NCBI RefSeq assembly: GCF_029761915.1
Contig: NZ_CP121695.1
Coordinates: 2,757,501 to 2,821,500 of the forward strand
Source: Bradyrhizobium sp. CB1650
Lineage (GTDB): Bacteria; Pseudomonadota; Alphaproteobacteria; Rhizobiales; Xanthobacteraceae
Length of the DNA stretch: 64,000 nucleotides
Reading direction: 5' to 3'
Made by a program: the position numbers and the translations under genes. The notes under the pieces were generated by a model. That model was not told where the DNA came from. It was given only the letters and a program-made list of their open reading frames with translations, and did not search any database. Shown here piece after piece: positions 25,612 to 33,214 of the stretch (within the stretch, counting starts at the first letter, position 1; each line of letters starts with the position of its first letter).

Positions 25612-25995
25612 TCAGGATTTGGCGAGGCGCAGTGCGACGCAGCCGTCCATCACGAAGCGGCTGATGGCATAGCGGCCGAGCGGAAGCGCGATGCGGCGCT
25701 CGAAACGTCCCTGCGGCAGTTCCAGCCGGTGGATGCGGGCGTTGCGCAGCTCCGAGGGCAGCGTGCGCTGCCCGGAGATGACGAGCGCGCCGTCATGGAT
25801 CGCCGTTTCCACATTGTCGGGATTGACGCCGGGAAGTGCGACCAGGATCAGGAGCTCATGCTCGGTCTCGAGCACGTCGATCGGCGGTTCCCAGCAAGCT
25901 TCCTGACGGCCGAACTGCTGCCGCAGCCGTTCGGCGCGGGTCAACGAGTCCAGGGCTTCGGAGAGCATCCAGTCGAGGGGATTTTTCGGTTGCAT
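25612..25995 (-). CDS. Hsp20/alpha-crystallin family small heat shock protein
   Basis: 127 aa from the ATG at 25995. The alpha-crystallin domain spans about residues 40-127: WEPPIDVLETEHELLILVAL, PGVNPDNVETAIHDGALVI, SGQRT and the hallmark of this family in the last strands (RFERRIALPLGRYAISRF). Holds unfolding proteins for later refolding or degradation. Directly upstream of lon on the same strand with 8 bp between them, so the two are probably one heat-shock transcript. Shorter than classical Hsp20 and lacks the C-terminal IXI tail, which limits oligomer prediction. Confidence 0.88.
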   Translation of the reverse strand: MQPKNPLDWMLSEALDSLTRAERLRQQFGRQEACWEPPIDVLETEHELLILVALPGVNPDNVETAIHDGALVISGQRTLPSELRNARIHRLELPQGRFERRIALPLGRYAISRFVMDGCVALRLAKS

Positions 25996-26190
25996 GGGCA
26001 AGGCTCTGAGCAAGGCGCTGCGAAAAGGAAGACCAGCATATGGGGACGGTTCCCCGGAAATCCAGCATTGCACGTTCAGAGTATGCCCGCTCCGCTTGAC
26101 CGCGGCCAGACCGCTGTCCCTTCATCGGACGCGGCGCCGCGGCCGTGGTCCGCGGCGCCGTCGGGGGCAACTGGAGCCGGCACGTGGGTA

Positions 26191-26757
26191 TCAAGCCGCG
26201 CTGCGGTACGCGCCTTCCGCTTCAAGGTTGATCACCGAGGTGGCGAGCTCGGTCAGGGTGTGATCGGTCGCTTCCTCCTCGTCCAGCGTTTCCTGGAGCA
26301 GCCTTGCTGCATCCTGCATGCCGAGCTCCTCGGCCCAGGTGCGCAACGTGCCGTAGCGGGAGATCTCGTAGTGCTCGACCGCCTGAGCCGCGGCGAGCAG
26401 GCCGGCGTCGAGAGCAGGGGCGTTCTTGAACTCCCTCATGATCCCGGCGCCCTCATCCGTGATGCCGTTGATCGCCTCGCAGGTCTTGCCGCGCGCCGGC
26501 TTGCCCAGCATCTTGAACACCTGGTCCAGCCGTTTGACCTGGCCCTGCGTCTCGCGCAGATGCTTGTTGAAGGCCGCCGCAAGGTCCTTCGAATGCGCGG
26601 CCTTGGCCATCTTCGGCAGGGTCTTGATGATCTTGTTCTCCGCGAAATAGATGTCCTTCAGCGTCTCCAGGAACAGGTCGTTCAGCGTCTTCGGTGCCTG
26701 GCGCGTTCGCCGCGCCGTCGATTTCCTGATGGTGCGTTTCTTCGTTCGTTTGGCCAT
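26191..26757 (-). CDS. Ferritin-like YciE/YciF family protein (DUF892)
   Basis: 188 aa. The basic N-terminal tail (MAKRTKKRTIRKSTARRTRQ) is followed by a four-helix bundle: LNDLFLETLKDIYFAENKII (about 25-44), an HLRETQGQVKRLDQVF helix, LLAAAQAVEHYEISRYGTLR and DEEEATDHTLTELA. The Glu/His residues in these helices are the ferritin-like metal ligands. YciF-type proteins are linked to stress responses; the Lys/Arg tail may bind DNA (inference). Separate from the lon operon by about 195 bp of sequence with no coding signal. Confidence 0.92.
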   Translation of the reverse strand: MAKRTKKRTIRKSTARRTRQAPKTLNDLFLETLKDIYFAENKIIKTLPKMAKAAHSKDLAAAFNKHLRETQGQVKRLDQVFKMLGKPARGKTCEAINGITDEGAGIMREFKNAPALDAGLLAAAQAVEHYEISRYGTLRTWAEELGMQDAARLLQETLDEEEATDHTLTELATSVINLEAEGAYRSAA

Positions 26758-26909
26758 GCATCCTCCTCTCGAGGGTTTGCAGGAAGGCGCTTCCTTCCTC
26801 GATCCTCACGCGACCAAGATCTTGTGAAAGCAAATGTTCCTCGCGAAGACCGCGGCGGGCCGTTATGGGTTGCTGCCCAAGCCACCGCTTCCGTGAGACG
26901 CATCCTCCC

Positions 26910-27536
26910 ATGCTCGACTTCGCCCTGTCTGCCTTCGTGACGCTGCTGCTGGTGGTCGACCCCGTCGGCCTTGCGCCGGCCTTCCTCGCCGCGACCGGGG
27001 GCATGCCCGACAAGATCAAGCGGACGATCGCGCTGCGCGCCCCGTTGATTGCGGCGTCGATCCTGGTGGTGATCGCGCTGGTCGGAAACTGGCTGTTGCG
27101 CCAGCTCGGGATCGGCATTCCGGCATTCCAGATCGCCGGCGGGCTGCTGTTGTTCGGCGTCTCCTACCAGATGATCTTCGGCGACCGTCCGCATCGCGAG
27201 GCGCGCGAGGCGGACAAAGCGCTCTCCGAGCATGCCTCCGACGTCGCGGTGTTTCCGCTCGCCATCCCCATGATGGCCAGGCCCGGCGCGATCGCGACCA
27301 CACTGCTACTGGCGGGCAACGCCGGCTATGGAGCCAAGCTCGCGCTCATCATGGCAGTCGTGCTCTCGGTCTGCCTGATCTGCATGCTCTGTTTTGCCTC
27401 CGCGTCGCTGATCGCACGGACGCTCGGGCGCACCGGCAATGCCGTGCTGTCGCGCGTGCTCGGCATGCTACTTGCCGCCTACTCGGTGCAGTTCGTCATC
27501 AACGGCATTGCGGCTGTCCGGGCCGGCCTGCCCTGA
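26910..27536 (+). CDS. MarC family integral membrane protein
   Basis: 208 aa from the ATG at 26910; a longer frame begins at 26865 but adds a non-hydrophobic leader. It has six membrane segments (FALSAFVTLLLVVDPVGLAP; IAASILVVIALVGNWLL; FQIAGGLLLFGVSYQMI; IATTLLLAGNAG; LALIMAVVLSVCLICMLCFA; VLGMLLAAYSVQFVI). The motif DPVGLAPAFLA is the MarC/UPF0056 signature. Once called an antibiotic resistance protein, but its substrate is uncertain; some call it a NAAT transporter family. Divergent from the YciF-like gene across about 150 bp. Confidence 0.93.
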   Translation: MLDFALSAFVTLLLVVDPVGLAPAFLAATGGMPDKIKRTIALRAPLIAASILVVIALVGNWLLRQLGIGIPAFQIAGGLLLFGVSYQMIFGDRPHREAREADKALSEHASDVAVFPLAIPMMARPGAIATTLLLAGNAGYGAKLALIMAVVLSVCLICMLCFASASLIARTLGRTGNAVLSRVLGMLLAAYSVQFVINGIAAVRAGLP

Positions 27537-27694
27537 TCCTGCGTCAATCTGATAATATATTGTTTTTATTGTATATTTTAACCCATTGCAGGACCATCAG
27601 CGTGACAATGCGCTGAGCGGTTCGCTTTCTCTTGCACTGCCATATTGCTTTGACGTACTCCCCTCTAGCAAGCGCCCATCGCCGGAAATGCGAG
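27537..27694. other. Gap with an unusually AT-rich 45-bp patch
   Basis: Contains CTGATAATATATTGTTTTTA followed by TTGTATATTTTAACCC at about 27549-27584, far more AT-rich than anything nearby. It may be a promoter of the downstream fragment or CLC gene, or a trace of a rearrangement. No hairpin of terminator type. Confidence 0.4.
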
Positions 27695-27871
27695 ATGTCG
27701 ATGACAGGAGACGAGCTCGACGAGAGACAGGCCATCATCGATGCCGGCCGCCGAATGAATGCGCTCAGCATCAACCAGGGCACCCAGATCGGTAAACCGC
27801 CGCTGCTCACCAGCGCCGTGATCGAACGGGTCCGCCAGCGCATGGCCGGCTCCGGCATGCCCGAACGCTAG
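27695..27871 (+). pseudogene. Possible class II aldolase remnant with an internal deletion
   Basis: 58 aa open frame MSMTGDELDERQAIIDAGRR... MNALSINQGTQIGKPPLLTS... RMAGSGMPER. The first half matches the start of class II aldolase/adducin proteins (RRMNALxLNQGTSGN-type), where metal-binding residues should follow; instead the frame jumps to a stretch like the C-terminal helix of that family (PPLLTSAVIERVRQRMAGSG). The simplest reading is an in-frame internal deletion leaving the two ends. It cannot be catalytic. A genuine small protein is the alternative. It ends 13 bp before the CLC gene. Confidence 0.5.
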
Positions 27872-27884
27872 GGCGGGGCAGGCG

Positions 27885-29672
27885 GTGTTCGCGCGGATCA
27901 GGCATATCGTCGATCGCAAGGGTTCGAACCGCGTCATGGTTCGCCTGCGCGCGTTGCTGCGCAGCAACGAGTTCTACCTGATCCCGCTCGCGCTCGTGAT
28001 CGGCACGCTCGCCGGTGCAGTCGTGACGCTGATGGCCGAGATCGCCCAGATTGCCCACGTCCTGATCTATGGCATCCCCGTCGACGTCCGCCTGTCGGCC
28101 AACGCCTTTGTCAGCCCGTGGGCTGCGTTGATCGCGCCCGCGCTCGGTGGGCTGTCGCTCGGCATCATGGAATGGTCACGGCGGCGGATGAAGATCTCGA
28201 ACGCGGTCGACCCGATCGAGGCCAATGCGCTGCGCGGCGGCAATCTCTCGATGCGCGACAGCATGGTGGTCTCGAGCCAGACGCTGATCTCGAACGGCTG
28301 CGGCGCCTCGGTCGGCCTCGAGGCCGGCTACACCCAGATCGGCTCCGGCATCGCCTCGTTGCTCGGCAAATTCTTCAATCTCCGCCGCAACGATCTGCGC
28401 CTGATCGTCGGCTGCGGCGCCGCGGCGGCGATCGCGGCGGCGTTCGGTGCGCCGATCACCGGCGCCTTCTACGCCTGCGAGCTGATCGTCGGCGTCTACT
28501 CGGTCGGCAGTGCCGCGCCGATCCTGGCGGCCTCCCTCGCCGGCGCGCTCACCGCGCAGTGGCTCGGCGGCGCGCCGTACTCGATCGAGATACCGAAGGT
28601 CAGCTCGGTCGGCATCGAGCAATACCTGGCCTTGATCGGGCTCGCGCTCGTCACCGGCGGCGTCGGCATCGCCGTGATGCGCTCGTCCTCGACGTTCGAG
28701 CGCCTGTTCGCCTGGCTGCCGGTCTGGCTGCGCCCGGTGATCGGCGGCCTCATCGTCGGCTCTTTTGCGATCGTCACCCCGCAGGTGCTCGCAGCCGGCC
28801 ACGGCGCCATGGTGCTCGATCTCTTTCACGAGATGACGATCGGCCTGATCGCGCTGATCATCGCGCTGAAGCTGACGGCCTGTCTGATCTCGCTCGCCTC
28901 GGGGTTCCGTGGCGGCCTGTTCTTCGCCTCGCTGTTCGTCGGCAGCCTGATCGGGAAATTCTTCGCCGCATTGCTGCTGCTCGTCAGCCCGGACTTCGCG
29001 ATCGATCCGCTAGTGGCAATGCTGACGGGCATGGCGACCCTGGGCGTCGCCATCGTCGGCGGCCCGCTGACGATGTCGTTCCTCGTCCTGGAGATGACGC
29101 GTAATGTCGACGTCACCGCCGTGGTGCTGGCGGGCTGCATCGTCACCTCGATCTGCGTCCGCTTCATGTTCGGCCATTCCTTCTCGACCTGGCGCCTGCA
29201 CCTGCGCGGCGAGACCATCCGCAGTGCCAACGACGTCGGCTGGCTGCGCAATCTCACCGTCGAGCGACTGATGCGCTCCGATGTCGGCAAGGTGCCGTCG
29301 AGCACGACCATCGCGGCGACTCGGAGCGAGTTCGCGCTCGGCTCGCGCCCCGGCATCGTCGTCGTCAACAACGCGGACGAGTATGCCGGCCTCGTCATGC
29401 TGCCAGACCTGTTCTCCAGCGACCTCGACACAATCGCCGACGACATCCAGGTGGTCGAGCTCGCGCGCTACATCGACATCGTGCTGATCCCGGAGATGAA
29501 CGTGAAGTCGGCAATGGCGGTGTTCGACGAAGCCGAGGCCGAGATGCTGGCGGTCGTCGATTCCACCGACAGCCGCAAGGTGGTGGGCTTTTTGACCGAG
29601 ACCTTCGTCCGCCGCCGCTACGTCGAGGAGATCGACAAGGCCACGCGCGGCGTGCTGGGGGCGTTGTCGTAA
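27885..29672 (+). CDS. CLC-type chloride channel/transporter with C-terminal CBS region
   Basis: 595 aa from a GTG start; an ATG at 27936 is an alternative. About ten or more hydrophobic helices follow. CLC landmarks: SNGCGASVGLEAGYTQIGSG in the place of the GREGP filter loop (gating Glu kept, but followed by Ala rather than Gly-Pro), GAPITGAFYACELI, SGFRGGLFFASLFVGSLIG in place of GGxFxP, and a late helix with TSICVRFMFG. Residues about 455-590 resemble a pair of CBS domains (ERLMRSDVGKVPSST; VVNNADEYAGLV). Transports chloride or another small anion across the inner membrane. Confidence 0.9.
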   Translation: MFARIRHIVDRKGSNRVMVRLRALLRSNEFYLIPLALVIGTLAGAVVTLMAEIAQIAHVLIYGIPVDVRLSANAFVSPWAALIAPALGGLSLGIMEWSRRRMKISNAVDPIEANALRGGNLSMRDSMVVSSQTLISNGCGASVGLEAGYTQIGSGIASLLGKFFNLRRNDLRLIVGCGAAAAIAAAFGAPITGAFYACELIVGVYSVGSAAPILAASLAGALTAQWLGGAPYSIEIPKVSSVGIEQYLALIGLALVTGGVGIAVMRSSSTFERLFAWLPVWLRPVIGGLIVGSFAIVTPQVLAAGHGAMVLDLFHEMTIGLIALIIALKLTACLISLASGFRGGLFFASLFVGSLIGKFFAALLLLVSPDFAIDPLVAMLTGMATLGVAIVGGPLTMSFLVLEMTRNVDVTAVVLAGCIVTSICVRFMFGHSFSTWRLHLRGETIRSANDVGWLRNLTVERLMRSDVGKVPSSTTIAATRSEFALGSRPGIVVVNNADEYAGLVMLPDLFSSDLDTIADDIQVVELARYIDIVLIPEMNVKSAMAVFDEAEAEMLAVVDSTDSRKVVGFLTETFVRRRYVEEIDKATRGVLGALS

Positions 29673-29851
29673 GCTTTCTGCGGCCTACAGGATAGGTATC
29701 AGGGGAGGGGCGCCGTGACGCTCGTTCGCACGCCGGCCCCAGACTTTCCATGATCGGGTCTTGCTTTCGACAAATCGCGTTGGCGATGATCAGCCAAGCG
29801 CAAATGCGACGGACGCCTTCGGGCGACATTGGGCTGGGGCAGGGAGCGCCA

Positions 29852-30703
29852 ATGAATTCCGTAGCGACACCGATCGAGCCGCGTGACGCGCTGTCCGCGC
29901 GTATGGACGCAGAGCTCACGCACACCTTTGAAAAAATCAAGAGCGTGGATGAACAGATCGCGCGTGCGAGTGAGCAGCTTTCCAGGCTGGAGCGCGACGA
30001 CGCGCGCAGGCGGCCGCCGCGTGGCCGGCCGGCGCTCCGCGGCCTCGTCGGCTTGGCGCTGGCAGCGGGGATTGGCACCGCCGCCTTGATCTCGCAATCA
30101 TCCTACGGTGATGCGGCGAGGCAGATGATCGCGGGCTGGGCACCGCTGCGCGCTGCGACGCCGTCACAGGCTCAGGCAGAACCGGTGCCCGACGCCCAGC
30201 CGAGCCCGACTGCTCAGCTTGCCGGGGCGCCGTCGGCATCGCCGCAATCGGCGCCTGCCGCTCAGGACATACCGGAGGCGGTCACGCCGGCCGGGACTGC
30301 GCTCCCTCCGGAGTTGACGGAATTGATCCAGAAAATGGCGAGCGATCTCGCAAACCTGCAGGAGGGCATCGACCAGCTCAAGACGAGCCAGGCACAATTG
30401 AAAGCGAACCAGGAGCAACTGTCCCTCGACAGCGTCCGGCTCGCCGACGAGTTGAAGGCGGGCCAGGAGCAAATAGCGCGCCTCGTCGCCACTACGCCTG
30501 ACAACAAGTCGTCTGATAACAAGTCGCCCGAGACCGCCGGGAAGACGCCCGACCGACCAAACGCGGGGCAGAAGACGACCGCAGCCCCGGTGCCCGCGCC
30601 ACGCCCGGCTGCAGCCGCGACGACGCGCAAGCCGGCAACGCCGTCACCGCACGCCACGGTGCGGCAGCCGGCCCCGATGCAGCTCCAATCCGCACAACAA
30701 TAG
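29852..30703 (+). CDS. Single-pass membrane protein with Pro/Ala-rich tail and coiled coil
   Basis: 283 aa from the ATG at 29852 with AGGGAG upstream (the longer frame from 29750 has no such site). A cytoplasmic helix (residues about 15-50: ARMDAELTHTFEKIKSVDEQ) leads to one membrane segment (LRGLVGLALAAGIGTAALI). A Pro/Ala/Gln-rich periplasmic linker follows, then a coiled coil (LTELIQKMASDLANLQEGID through LADELKAGQEQIARLV) and a Pro/Ala/Lys-rich tail. No domain recognised; similar proteins are common in the genus. Could anchor to or span the periplasm. Confidence 0.85.
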   Translation: MNSVATPIEPRDALSARMDAELTHTFEKIKSVDEQIARASEQLSRLERDDARRRPPRGRPALRGLVGLALAAGIGTAALISQSSYGDAARQMIAGWAPLRAATPSQAQAEPVPDAQPSPTAQLAGAPSASPQSAPAAQDIPEAVTPAGTALPPELTELIQKMASDLANLQEGIDQLKTSQAQLKANQEQLSLDSVRLADELKAGQEQIARLVATTPDNKSSDNKSPETAGKTPDRPNAGQKTTAAPVPAPRPAAAATTRKPATPSPHATVRQPAPMQLQSAQQ

Positions 30704-30860
30704 TCGCGATCAATACTCCTTCCGGGATTCGGCCCCGCTCGGTTCTGCGGGGACCGGAGCCCGTGATCGCAAATTTCATCCCAGCCGATCCACCTGAAGG
30801 AGCGCGCCGGGAATTGCCGCATCCAGGACGGCGGGCCGCTCGCGCCGCCGTCCGCGCCGG

Positions 30861-31118
30861 CTATTGGCCGGGTTGAGGTGAGGGCGCGACGAGGCACGCC
30901 ACGATCCGGCGGACCATCGGCAGGACCACCAGCAGCGTCGGAAAAGCGACCAGCCAGGACAGCGCCCAGGCGCCCGGCCAGGTGGCCAGGAAGGCGGGCG
31001 TCGGCCCGAGGCTTCTCAGTGTCGAAATGATCGACACCACGGCCGTCATGAGGATGGAAAGCACCAATGGCATGACGATCGGCGCATAGTGCGCCGGCAA
31101 TTTGCGAACCGCAATCAT
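30861..31118 (-). CDS. DUF2798-type small membrane protein
   Basis: 85 aa with two hydrophobic segments (YAPIVMPLVLSILMTAVVS and WALSWLVAFPTLLVVLPM) joined by STLRSLGPTPAFLATWPGA, then a basic turn (VRRIVACLV). The opening RKLPAHYAPIVMPLVLS and the ISTLRSLG spacer are the DUF2798 pattern. Inner-membrane protein of unknown role. Single gene; the flanking gaps (30704-30860 and 31119-31407) show no coding sequence or terminator that I can defend. Confidence 0.85.
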   Translation of the reverse strand: MIAVRKLPAHYAPIVMPLVLSILMTAVVSIISTLRSLGPTPAFLATWPGAWALSWLVAFPTLLVVLPMVRRIVACLVAPSPQPGQ

Positions 31119-31407
31119 CTGTTTCTCTCGAGGAAAAGGACGCGTCGGTCACGTTGAACCCTGAAAAATTGCATCGATCCCGACCGCGTCGGTTGATGCG
31201 TTGGTTCACGTGAAACGCTTACGGCGACCGAAAAACGGCGCGGCTGTTCATTATCCGCTCAGGTTGACTCGATCAAGCTGGACTTGGTCATTCGGTTTAC
31301 AATCGTTCAAAGCGTGGCGGATTGCCGCGATCATGAACCATCTCGATGGTTTGCGCGTTGGATAATGTTTGCAATCTCTGCTTTGGGCGAGAACAGAGGA
31401 CGGTCAG

Positions 31408-31821
31408 ATGAGCGATAGACCCTTGAATTTTAGAGTTGGCCGCAGCACCGTGCTGGCCGCATTCGCAAGCCTCGCCGTGGCTGGGGCCTCCGCATCGCCC
31501 GCGGCTGCGGCGTCGACCGCGCCTGGTAAAGCAGTTGCCTCAGCATCGAATGCATCCGCGGCGGCCGACTTCAGCGCCGCCCGCCGCCACCGCTATTATC
31601 GTCGGGGTCCAAGTGCGGCGGGTCTCGCCTTCATGGGCGCGGCGACCGGCCTGATCGCCGGCGCAATCGCGGAGAGCCAGCGCCGCGAATACTACGAAGA
31701 CAATTATTACTACGGCGGCCCGCGGCACTATTATGGCCCCGGCTACGGCTATTATGGCGGTCCGGGCTACTATGGCGGTCCGGGCTACTATGGCGGTCCG
31801 GGCTATTATCAGCCGTACTGA
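31408..31821 (+). CDS. Exported Gly/Tyr-rich repeat protein
   Basis: 137 aa from the ATG at 31408. The N-terminus includes a Tat- or Sec-like signal (STVLAAFASLAVAGASASPA), then an Ala/Ser-rich stretch, an RRHRYYRRG basic patch, a short hydrophobic segment (AGLAFMGAATGLIAGAIA) and a C-terminal Tyr/Gly tail with GGPGYY repeated. The repeats are encoded by an 18-bp direct repeat at 31747-31809. Secreted or surface-associated; comparable short proteins are frequent in Bradyrhizobium. Function unknown. Confidence 0.82.
   Translation: MSDRPLNFRVGRSTVLAAFASLAVAGASASPAAAASTAPGKAVASASNASAAADFSAARRHRYYRRGPSAAGLAFMGAATGLIAGAIAESQRREYYEDNYYYGGPRHYYGPGYGYYGGPGYYGGPGYYGGPGYYQPY
31747..31809 (+). repeat. 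18-bp in-frame tandem repeat in the Gly/Tyr-rich gene
   Basis: Three full copies of GGCTA(C/T)TATGGCGGTCCG at 31747-31764, 31765-31782 and 31783-31800, then a partial copy GGCTATTAT. Each unit encodes GYYGGP. Copy number could change by slippage without shifting the frame. Confidence 0.92.
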
Positions 31822-31995
31822 CCGTTGCGCCATCGAGCGGGGCGGTGCCTGCGTAGTCGACCACGGCTCGCAATGGCAACGTTGAGGCTGTTGCGCTTCA
31901 TGTGCTGCCCAATGTCGTCCCGGCTTTCACCAGAGCGACATCCGAGAGTTCAGCGGGACGCCTCACTACGATCAAAGCATGTCCCGCCTCTCACA

Positions 31996-32214
31996 TCACC
32001 GTCCCGCCGGCGCCGACATTGCGCCGTTGGCGTAGCGCGACCAGTCGGGTTCGGTCGGTTGTGACGGCCAAAGCGCGGCGTTGGAGTCGCGCACCGACTG
32101 GGTGACGGGGGCGGATTTCGCCTTGCGGGTGTGGTGGCGATCGCTTCCTTCTGCAATGTGGATCGTGATTGCGGCGATCAGTGTGGCCCCGAGGATGGTA
32201 TAGGTCGTTCGCAT
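31996..32214 (-). CDS. Short exported or membrane-anchored protein
   Basis: 72 aa from the ATG at 32214 with GGGAGAAACG upstream; a longer frame from 32436 has no support. A single N-terminal hydrophobic segment (TILGATLIAAITIHIAEG) is followed by a basic, Trp/Pro-containing tail (KAKSAPVTQSVRDSNAALWP; TEPDWSRYANGAM). No family recognised. Likely anchored in or secreted across the inner membrane. Divergent from the next small exported gene (32439). Confidence 0.68.
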   Translation of the reverse strand: MRTTYTILGATLIAAITIHIAEGSDRHHTRKAKSAPVTQSVRDSNAALWPSQPTEPDWSRYANGAMSAPAGR

Positions 32215-32438
32215 TGTCGTTTCTCCCGAGATGACGCCTCGGTGGCGAGCGGATGTCTCGCGCGTGCGTCGTCGCGGCTGAGATGGCGATGTGTCCTGCC
32301 GACTATCACGGGTCGCGTCATCACGATGCAGCGAGCAAAGTTTTTGGTCGCGGCTAAATATTCGGCAATCGCGTCCGCGCCGCCGATGGACTTGGGCCCC
32401 GCAATCCGGTTGAATGGGACGAACTGAGAGCGACAACG

Positions 32439-32708
32439 ATGTCGAGATATCTGCTGGTCCTGCTTTTGATGGCCTCGCCGGTCGCGGCGCAAGTCAAGTT
32501 GACGCCGAAGAATTCGGCGACGCGGCCCGATCCTTGCGCCCCGATCGGGCGCACCGCGGATGGCAAGCTGGTCTACGCCATGACCTGCGAGAACCTGCCG
32601 GCGCCGCCTCCGCAGGCTGAACTGAAGGAGGCGCCGCCCCCGGTCGCCGAGCCGGAGCCGGAGGTGCGGCGAAGCGGAATTTTCGGCTGGTCCTATGACC
32701 GCAGATGA
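32439..32708 (+). CDS. Short exported protein with Pro/Glu-rich tail
   Basis: 89 aa. Signal peptide MSRYLLVLLLMASPVAA, then QVKLTPKNSATRPDPCAPIG, a single CEN region (YAMTCENLP) giving two cysteines that could form a disulfide, and a Pro/Glu-rich end (APPPVAEPEPEVRRSG, then FGWSYDRR). Likely periplasmic. The frame is clean and has a plausible ribosome binding site (GAGAGCGACAACG). Function unknown. It precedes the purine catabolism operon by 92 bp on the same strand but its product gives no link to purines. Confidence 0.8.
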   Translation: MSRYLLVLLLMASPVAAQVKLTPKNSATRPDPCAPIGRTADGKLVYAMTCENLPAPPPQAELKEAPPPVAEPEPEVRRSGIFGWSYDRR

Positions 32709-32800
32709 TGGGCCGCGCCACTTGCGCGAGCCTTTCCGGAATGCTCTTTGCTTGCGAGCTCCCATTGGAGGGCCTGAGCCTTCCGACCCAGAGAGAAGAG

Positions 32801-33214
32801 ATGAGCAAACTCGTTATCCGCGCCGGTGATTTCACCTTCGATGCCCGCTTCGAGGAGCAGCTTGCGCCCAAGACCGTAGCCGCCTTCCGCAAGGCGATGC
32901 CGTTCGAGAGCCACATCATCCACGTGCGCTGGAGCGGCGAGGGCGTGTGGATGCCGCTCGGCGATCTCGACTTCGGCGTCGGCTACGAGAACCACACTAG
33001 CTACCCCGCGCCCGGCCAGATCATACTCTATCCCGGCGGCATCAGCGAGACCGAGATACTGCTCGCCTATGGCGGCGTGCACTTCGCGAGCAAGATGGGC
33101 CAGCTTGCCGGCAACCATTTCATCACGCTTACTTCGGGCCTGGAAAATCTTGCCGCGCTCGGCAAGACCGTGCTGTGGAAGGGCGCCCAGCCGATCCGAT
33201 TCGAGGAAGTCTGA
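32801..33214 (+). CDS. DUF3830 family protein (cyclophilin-like fold)
   Basis: 137 aa from the ATG at 32801 (AGAGAAGAG upstream). The sequence FTFDARFEEQLAPKTVAAFR and MPFESHIIHVRWSGEGVWMP, then a Gly-rich stretch (NHTSYPAPGQIILYPGG) and AYGGVHFASKMGQLAGN, matches DUF3830 proteins, which resemble the cyclophilin-like fold. Gene order puts it first in a plus-strand operon with puuE and the OHCU/HIU hydrolase fusion (adjacent stop and GTG start). A role in purine catabolism is therefore likely but undefined. Cytoplasmic. Confidence 0.9.
   Translation: MSKLVIRAGDFTFDARFEEQLAPKTVAAFRKAMPFESHIIHVRWSGEGVWMPLGDLDFGVGYENHTSYPAPGQIILYPGGISETEILLAYGGVHFASKMGQLAGNHFITLTSGLENLAALGKTVLWKGAQPIRFEEV

Noticed and set aside
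23570..25672. 700-codon plus-strand frame opposite lon
   Set aside because: Mirror of the lon codons, His/Asp/Arg-rich; Lon motifs are unmistakable on the other strand.
31750..31810. CRISPR-like repetition
   Set aside because: The repeat is a contiguous in-frame tandem without spacers, coding for GYYGGP.
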